A stretch of DNA of 64,000 nt, from positions 101,863-165,862 of the forward strand of contig RQTK01000110.1 in NCBI GenBank assembly GCA_003991915.1, in the 5' to 3' direction. A program made the translations under genes and the position numbers. This document shows, one piece after another, positions 58,501-64,000 of this stretch (its first letter is position 1; every line of letters begins with the position of its first letter). The stretch comes from Elysia chlorotica. Its lineage: Eukaryota; Mollusca; Gastropoda; Plakobranchidae. The notes below the pieces were generated by a model. That model did not search any database. It saw nothing but the letters and a program-made list of their open reading frames with translations, and was not told where the DNA came from.

Positions 58501-60027
58501 TTGCTACAACTAAATGAACTCAAATTCAGCGTGGCAGAAATGGTCATGAAAACTCCAGACGCCGTGAACATGTCCGTGCGCTACTTTCTCAGTGCTGGGG
58601 CAGCCCGAGTTCGTGCATGCAAAGACTTCTATCTTAAAGCCTTGGACATCAGAGCTGGCCCTTTGAAATCAGCATTAAATCAAAGATCTGAAGTTAACAC
58701 TTTCAAAGGAGAAGACATGCGAGGTAAACATAAACCACACAACAAAACATGCGAAGAAGTCGTTAAATTCGTAAAAGACCCCATTGAACAGTTTCCGCAA
58801 ACGGAAGCACACTATGTGAGGAAAAGTTCCAAGAGGAAATATTTAGACCAAACTCTTTCTATCAACAAAATGTATGACCTCTATAAAGCTAGATGTGAAC
58901 AAGATGGGAAGCAACCGGTTTCTAATGTGACATATCGTCGAATATTCTGTGACACTTGCAATCTTGCTTTCTTTAGACCAAAGAAAGATCAACGTTGCAA
59001 GTGTGCACAATGGAAGACCTTGACGCCCAATGAGGAGCTTGAGGAGAACAAGGAATACGGTGCTCATCTAAAACGACATGAGGAGGCACAGGCTACAAAG
59101 ACACAAGACTAAAGTAAAGCATCACATGATCCCACTTTCGTCTCTGTTTCTTTTGACTTACAAAGTGTGATACAGTTGCCATCAAATGACATCTCATTGA
59201 CCTATTACAGTCGCAAATTGTGTGTTTATAACCTTTGCATCAGCACAGTCAGACTGCACCTCACGAAGTCTTTTCTTTCGAATGGAACTAATGTGAAGAA
59301 AAGCGCGGTGGAAACGAAATTGCTTCATGCCTTGTCAAGTGGTTTGAAAAATCTCCACCCTGTGCTAAAAGTGTGAGATTGTTTTCGGATACATGTTCCG
59401 GACAAAATCGGACAAAAATGTTGCTGCCATGATCTTGTATGTTGTCTAAAACACAAAATTTTTAGAGTGGTCATTCGTACCTCGAATGCGTAATTGTGAC
59501 AGCATGCATTGAAAGATTCACACCTGTTTCAAAAATGCTAGATTGGGTTTTAGTTTTTAATAGGGCGAAAAGGAAGCAACCTTGCAGAGTCGAAGATTTA
59601 AAGCATAATGACATTTTTGGCTTTGGGTCTAGGGCTCATTCGGTAATGAGAAACTGCAATAAATCGTCAGAGGGGGACAAAGTCAATTGGCTGTTGATGA
59701 AAGTAATGATATACAACAAATCCAAATCTGATGTGATCGAATACTAGTACAACTACACACACAGGATTTCAAAGAAATGGATGTTAGTGGGAAAGAACGA
59801 AGGAGCCCTGAGATCGCTGTGATGTGCTCCCATCATAAGAGCTTTTGCTGCCAGACGGACAACAAGTGAGGCGAAGAAGAGACACTTGCTATCTGTGGGC
59901 AAGAGATGCGCCACACCGAAAGAACTGCACCACTGTATACAGTGAACTTCCAAGTTCTCACCTCATGCGTGATGCCCTCCCGGAACCAGATCAGGAGGAA
60001 GTGAATACTCCAAATGAAAATCAATGA
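58501..60027 (+). pseudogene. Decayed transposase-like gene of an uncharacterised animal family
   Basis: An intact 203-codon stretch (58501-59112; first in-frame ATG near 58540) contains RGKHKPHNKTCEEVVKFVKD, SHY-like EAHYVRKSSKRKYL, MYDLYKARCEQDGKQPVSNV and FFRPKKDQRCKC. I recall these motifs from multi-copy uncharacterised proteins in cnidarian, arthropod and mollusc genomes. Downstream, in other frames, are further family-like pieces: SFDLQSVIQLPSNDISLTYY (about 59145-59250), NEIASCLVKWFEK and LFSDTCSGQNR (about 59305-59415), an 83-codon stretch at 59496-59747 and DFKEMDVSGKERRSPEI (about 59765). The frame is broken several times, so this is a fossil copy. The Asp/Asn motif SDTCSGQNR resembles a DDE-type core, but the superfamily is not assigned. 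No terminal repeats were found. A tRNA-type SINE lies directly upstream. Confidence 0.7.
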
Positions 60028-61050
60028 ATGGAATACAATGGGATGCACCCCTCCCACAATTCCACCTGTAAACTAATACATGTAATGCTATGTTTGCATT
60101 ATGTTGATTTTCGTCATTAACGTGTTCATCATCTTCGTACCGATCTCCTTCATTCCCAGAACCATGATAATGCATTAGCAAAATCAAGAACCTATAAATA
60201 TCATTACTTCTACTACAATTGTTTAAAAAAGGAAAGTTTGCTTTACTTTTTTGGCATATTGTTTGGCTAGCAATTTCAATCACAGTTCACATTCAAAGTT
60301 AAAGAACGCTTTCAAGATAAAAATAATAAAATGGTACTATAATTGTGTTTAATGTGTATCAAATAACATTTATGAATTTGTAATATTGATACAGCAATTC
60401 GACCAATTACGTCAATGTTTTTTTTTTTAATTATATCTGTTTTTACTTTTTACCAAAATTGTGATTCTTAGGTGTTAAAAGATCACTAAAATTTCGTTGA
60501 ATTGTGGGCTCACAATAAGATTCATACTTCGATATCAAAACTAATCTCATTAGATAATTATAATCATTTTATTGTTATACTGATTGTTCGACGTTTATCA
60601 GATCAATACAACACGTTTCTTAAAATATTGATGTGCCACACCTAAGGATTTGGTTGATGATTTCATTTTAATGATCTTTTTGTTTTCCATTTTCACCAAT
60701 AAAAAGTCAATGATTTCGTTAAATTAACGTTGATTGCATTCACTGAAGTCTGACATTATTCTGTCTTTACAGCCACAAATTGTAAGTCAGAGTCTTTCTA
60801 AAAAAAAACCTTTATTAATAACGATTGTATTTAAAACATTTTGTATTTATATAAAATATGATCTATACAAAATTGTTAGGACCAAAAATTTGAAATACGT
60901 TTTGTTTTAGGGGCTTATTCGGAACATAGAAAAATCTAAAAATTTAAACCCGATTTTCTCAAAAGTTACATTTTGTGTGTGTGTGTGGGGGGGGGGGGGG
61001 GGCGAGTTTTTTTTTGGGATTTTTTAAAATTATTTTTTTAGGGGGGGAGG
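60028..61050. other. Stretch between the transposase-like fossil and DISP
   Basis: AT-rich, with a (GT)n-(G)n tract at about 60974-61003. No frame. The DISP polyadenylation site should lie here or just to the right; AATAAA-like words occur on the minus strand, but none is decisive. Confidence 0.5.
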
Positions 61051-61054
61051 GGCG

Positions 61055-61110
61055 AGATTACGAGCTCCAGTTGAGGAGTTGCGGGTAACAAATGTCTATT
61101 ATAGCCCAGC
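61055..61110 (-). pseudogene. Degenerate duplicate of the DISP C-terminal tail (copy 1)
   Basis: TACGAGCTCCAGTTGAGGAG resembles 61509-61528 (TACACGCTCCAGCTGAGGAG). The minus strand reads LLPATPQLELVISP against VPARLSPTPQLERVAHT. Shorter and more eroded than copy 2. Confidence 0.45.
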
Positions 61111-61281
61111 TTATTACTAAAGCAAAGTCAACATGTTCATTGTATCAAGGTACAGGCAAAGTTGTGGATTAGGGAGCGGTCACTGTTCCCAATGTGACAT
61201 AATTATGCAGTATTAATAGTCACCTTTTAAAATTCCTCTATAGGGATTTAGAAAGTATCATCTTATCTCACCTAACAGTAT

Positions 61282-61390
61282 CAGTGTGTATCATGAAACA
61301 GAAAAACGGTTGTGTGTGGACCACGAGTTTTAACTGAGGAGGTTTTGAGAAACGGGCGGGCACTGAGTTTATTACGGCCTTTGCCTCCTT
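61282..61390 (-). pseudogene. Degenerate duplicate of the DISP C-terminal tail (copy 2)
   Basis: This repeats 61471-61575 (CAGTGTGTATCA.GAAACAG, TGTGTGTGG, CTGAGGAG, GGCACTG) at a spacing of about 189 bp. On the minus strand it still reads SVPARFSKPPQLKLVVHTQP against the DISP tail TVPARLSPTPQLERVAHTQP. It lies downstream of the DISP stop, so it is 3' UTR or an alternative last exon. The missing stop makes decay more likely. Confidence 0.7.
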
Positions 61391-61479
61391 TTTTTCGACG
61401 TCACTGACATAATTTACAATAATAATACCCCCCTACGGGAGTAAGAAAGCATTAACTAATCTGATCCGAACAGTGTGTA

Positions 61480-64000
61480 TCAAGAAACAGTCAAAGGCTG
61501 TGTGTGGGCTACACGCTCCAGCTGAGGAGTCGGGGATAAACGAGCAGGCACTGTGTCTAGCATGGCCTCGGAATCGCTGCTCGCCGGCTTTGGATCCGAG
61601 CCCTCAGACAGATCAGAGGAGCTCAGCCGCTCGTGGTGGGGGCTGGGGGACAGAGTGCTGCTGTTACTGGGGGTGATATCAAGCGTCTTGCTGAGGGAGT
61701 GATTCACATGATCGTTTGAAGCAGATATTGAATTCACTGGGTCGTGAGAGGAGGGGGTTATAATGAGAGATGTGGAAACTTCACGTTTTGAGGCGTCCTC
61801 CGCCGTAGAGCCTTTGATGGCCCCGTGGAGAAACGGAGAGGTTGGGGAAGAGTTTGTGCACATTGGAATGTTTACTTCACTTTGATTTGCAGTGCTGTGT
61901 GGAAGAACTTCGGCCGCTGTGGAAACCTGAATGTAATCACTTTTTAACCGAGGTCTGCTATGAGAGTTTACATAATTGTGTTGATGGTGATGACAATGGT
62001 TTTGATGGTGGTGGTTGCTGTAGAAACGTGGACGATGCGCAGACCGCCTCCTTTCTGGCAAGCCTACAGCAGGACTTTCATCTTGAGAATTGCTCGACTG
62101 CGTTTCGGAAGATCGCGGATAGTGTTTGTGGCAATAGTGCCGTGAGTTGGGGTGACTACCCAGCCGCTCCCTGCTGGTGAGAGGCTCCAGCTCCTGTGTG
62201 TAGACATAGTTGTGGGCGTGGCTGTGTTCCCGTGCGCTTGTGCTCGAGGACGACAGTGTGGACTCGGACATGGAGTACACGGTTTTATCGACGCGTTCCC
62301 TGGATTTGCCAGGAGTGCAGCAGTCTATGATTGGCCAGTGGAACTGCCCGAAGCCGCCGTGAGGGCCGGCCACTCTGAGAAGCGCCTGGAAGAACAGAGC
62401 CGCGTAGAGCCAGGCCAGGGATACCAGCAGGAGGAAGAAAGTCCCGAACTTGCGGTACACCAGCACCGTTGATGGCATCATGAAGCCTCCGGCAAGCATG
62501 GTCGTGGCAGCAGCCATAGAGGCCGGCGATCCCATCCGGCCTAGCGAGTTGATCACTCGCATCTCACGGCCCATGTCTGGTGCTAAGCGAAACGCCACGC
62601 CGAAATGAAGCGTCATGTCGACTGCCAGGCCAACGGCCACAGTGATCACGATAGATTCCAGAATGTTCAGCGTCCAGCCCATCAGGACCAGAGCCGCCAA
62701 GGTTGTCGAGATCGCGCCTCCAACGGCAAGAAGTGCATACACACTCACCAGTACATTCAGGGTGGTGAAGAACGCCACTATTGCCACCACTGACAGAGAT
62801 ACGCCTAACGCCAACGGCGTCCCCAGAGCGAGTGAAGACTGAAGGTCATAGAAGTCAAGGTCACTTACAAACCAACCTCGTTTTATTTCATCGGGCGCTT
62901 GCTGCATTTCATTCTCGACCCAACCGTTCACTTTCTTGTAGAATTTTTCGGCGTCCGAGTATGAAAAGCTGAAGGTGTGATTACTCAGAAAACTAACAAA
63001 GAAAGCGGTTATGCGGCCGTTGTAGAACCTGGGCCCTGGCGATCTGGGGTTGTAGTACACGGGCGATTTTTTTAGAACCACGATATAATCTGCTAGACAT
63101 CTCGTTAGGACAGCTGTAGGGTATGGGAATTTCGTTTGATTGCAGCACTCATCATTTTCCTCGCGGCACGGTCGCGCCATCCAGCCAGAAACAAAGTTCT
63201 CCATGAAGCATTCCGTGAGCCGTATTCCAGGCACGTGATGATAGAAGTCAGTTTCTCGGAGACGTCTACAAAATTTTAAAAGCCATTTCTGCGCATCTGG
63301 CGTGGTCATATCAAAGTCAGGATCAAACGTCAAATGCCCCTTGCTTTTAGGGTCCAATGGGTCCCCAGTGTCTGAAGCTAAGACCCCCCACACAACCGTT
63401 ATAGGAAAAGGATGTTTGTCTTTATCTGTTCTCTCAAAATTAAACTCTTCACTCAACTCAAAGTCGTAACGTTCAGACAAGTGATCAGAAGAAAACATTT
63501 GAAACTTATTGGACTGCGGCAGTTTCAAACGGGGATAGTAAAATACAATAACAACACTGGCAATCCACATTCCACCAAACACTATAATCCACACGAATCG
63601 GAATTTGATAACAAGGCAAGGCAGCAGTTTTTCAAAGAACACCTTTGACCAGTCTGAGAGGAGGAAGTAGACTCTGTAAGGCAGAGTGACCAGCCTGGCG
63701 CAGGCGGAGTGTGTGGAGCCCAGGTACTGGTCACTGAGGCCGGAGCAGCAGCGCAGCCAGCGCTCGTGCACCATCATGGAGGCGGGCAGCCAGGTGACCG
63801 CCAGCACGAAGTTGATCACGATGCACGTGCCTGCAAACATGCTGAAGCAGCGGATGGACGTGATGTCGCTCACGTAGTTGGCGTAGAAGGCGGCGGCCGA
63901 GGTCAGGCTCGTCACCAGCATCGAGAGAGCCGTGTGTCGCAGCGTGTCGCTCACAATCTTCTCCAGAACGCCGTTGTTCTTCTCGGATTTCGCCAGATGC
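61480..64000 (-). CDS. DISP1: Dispatched-like RND transporter, 3' exon (5' end off window)
   Basis: Dispatched exports cholesterol-modified Hedgehog from producing cells, driven by a cation gradient (family knowledge). The open frame continues to the window edge; LRHTALSMLVTSLTSAAAFY is an internal sterol-sensing-domain helix, so the start is missing. In codons numbered from 63954 (minus strand): end of the sterol-sensing domain 8-62, next membrane helix 118-141, large Cys-containing outer loop about 145-368, then five helices 372-528. GLAVDMTLHFG (442-452) carries the Asp (446) that in the family helps form the intramembrane cation site. MAAATTMLAGGFMMPSTVL and an FQALLRVAGPHG turn also match vertebrate DISP1. 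The cytoplasmic tail begins near 530 and contains TQELEPL, like human FYELEPL, then a His-rich and Ser-rich region to the stop at 61480-61482. A DISP3/PTCHD-type relative is less likely. Confidence 0.93.
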   Translation of the reverse strand, partial: HLAKSEKNNGVLEKIVSDTLRHTALSMLVTSLTSAAAFYANYVSDITSIRCFSMFAGTCIVINFVLAVTWLPASMMVHERWLRCCSGLSDQYLGSTHSACARLVTLPYRVYFLLSDWSKVFFEKLLPCLVIKFRFVWIIVFGGMWIASVVIVFYYPRLKLPQSNKFQMFSSDHLSERYDFELSEEFNFERTDKDKHPFPITVVWGVLASDTGDPLDPKSKGHLTFDPDFDMTTPDAQKWLLKFCRRLRETDFYHHVPGIRLTECFMENFVSGWMARPCREENDECCNQTKFPYPTAVLTRCLADYIVVLKKSPVYYNPRSPGPRFYNGRITAFFVSFLSNHTFSFSYSDAEKFYKKVNGWVENEMQQAPDEIKRGWFVSDLDFYDLQSSLALGTPLALGVSLSVVAIVAFFTTLNVLVSVYALLAVGGAISTTLAALVLMGWTLNILESIVITVAVGLAVDMTLHFGVAFRLAPDMGREMRVINSLGRMGSPASMAAATTMLAGGFMMPSTVLVYRKFGTFFLLLVSLAWLYAALFFQALLRVAGPHGGFGQFHWPIIDCCTPGKSRERVDKTVYSMSESTLSSSSTSAREHSHAHNYVYTQELEPLTSRERLGSHPNSRHYCHKHYPRSSETQSSNSQDESPAVGLPERRRSAHRPRFYSNHHHQNHCHHHQHNYVNSHSRPRLKSDYIQVSTAAEVLPHSTANQSEVNIPMCTNSSPTSPFLHGAIKGSTAEDASKREVSTSLIITPSSHDPVNSISASNDHVNHSLSKTLDITPSNSSTLSPSPHHERLSSSDLSEGSDPKPASSDSEAMLDTVPARLSPTPQLERVAHTQPLTVS

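Noticed and set aside
61473-63954. Plus-strand frames opposite DISP
   Set aside because: They are shadows of the long minus-strand DISP exon and show no family resemblance.

Overview
This window looks like nuclear DNA from a lophotrochozoan animal, most likely a mollusc and perhaps a gastropod. That is inferred from the intron-rich gene structure, from two recognisable animal gene families, and from several copies of a tRNA-derived SINE of the kind common in mollusc genomes. The species cannot be named from the sequence. The DNA is AT-rich and carries many (CT)n/(AG)n tracts and minisatellites.

Region 1 (about 1.6-36.5 kb, + strand) holds the first half of UNC80, the large scaffold subunit of the NALCN sodium-leak channel complex. 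Thirty exons can be placed, from a well-placed ATG at 1617 to a donor after 36464. They splice in phase into 5,193 nt, or 1,731 codons, with no stop, and they follow human UNC80 from its N-terminus to roughly its middle. The introns contain a LINE reverse-transcriptase fragment, other LINE pieces, piggyBac-like and pogo/Tigger-like non-autonomous DNA elements, SINEs and tandem repeats. The second half of UNC80 is not seen anywhere in the remaining 27.5 kb.

Region 2 (about 36.5-61 kb) is repeat-rich and mostly non-coding. It contains a diverged array of 0.7-0.9 kb units with an embedded 39-bp satellite, SINE clusters, a long (AG)n tract, two separated arrays of the same 56-bp unit, an identical 134-bp repeat pair, a 278-bp tandem duplication and one LINE tail. 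Near its end (58.5-60.0 kb) lies a decayed transposase-like gene of an uncharacterised animal family.

Region 3 (61.48-64.0 kb, - strand) is the large 3' exon of a Dispatched (DISP1-like) gene. Dispatched is the RND-type transporter that releases lipid-modified Hedgehog. The gene runs off the right edge of the window. UNC80 and DISP are convergent and have no known joint function, so I read them as ordinary neighbours or possibly as a misjoin.

I found no convincing new biological system. The most notable items are: UNC80 stopping mid-gene; degenerate tandem copies of the DISP C-terminal coding tail downstream of its stop; a 62-bp tandem duplication that copies a UNC80 5' splice site; and a (CT)n tract sitting where the polypyrimidine tract of a UNC80 exon should be.
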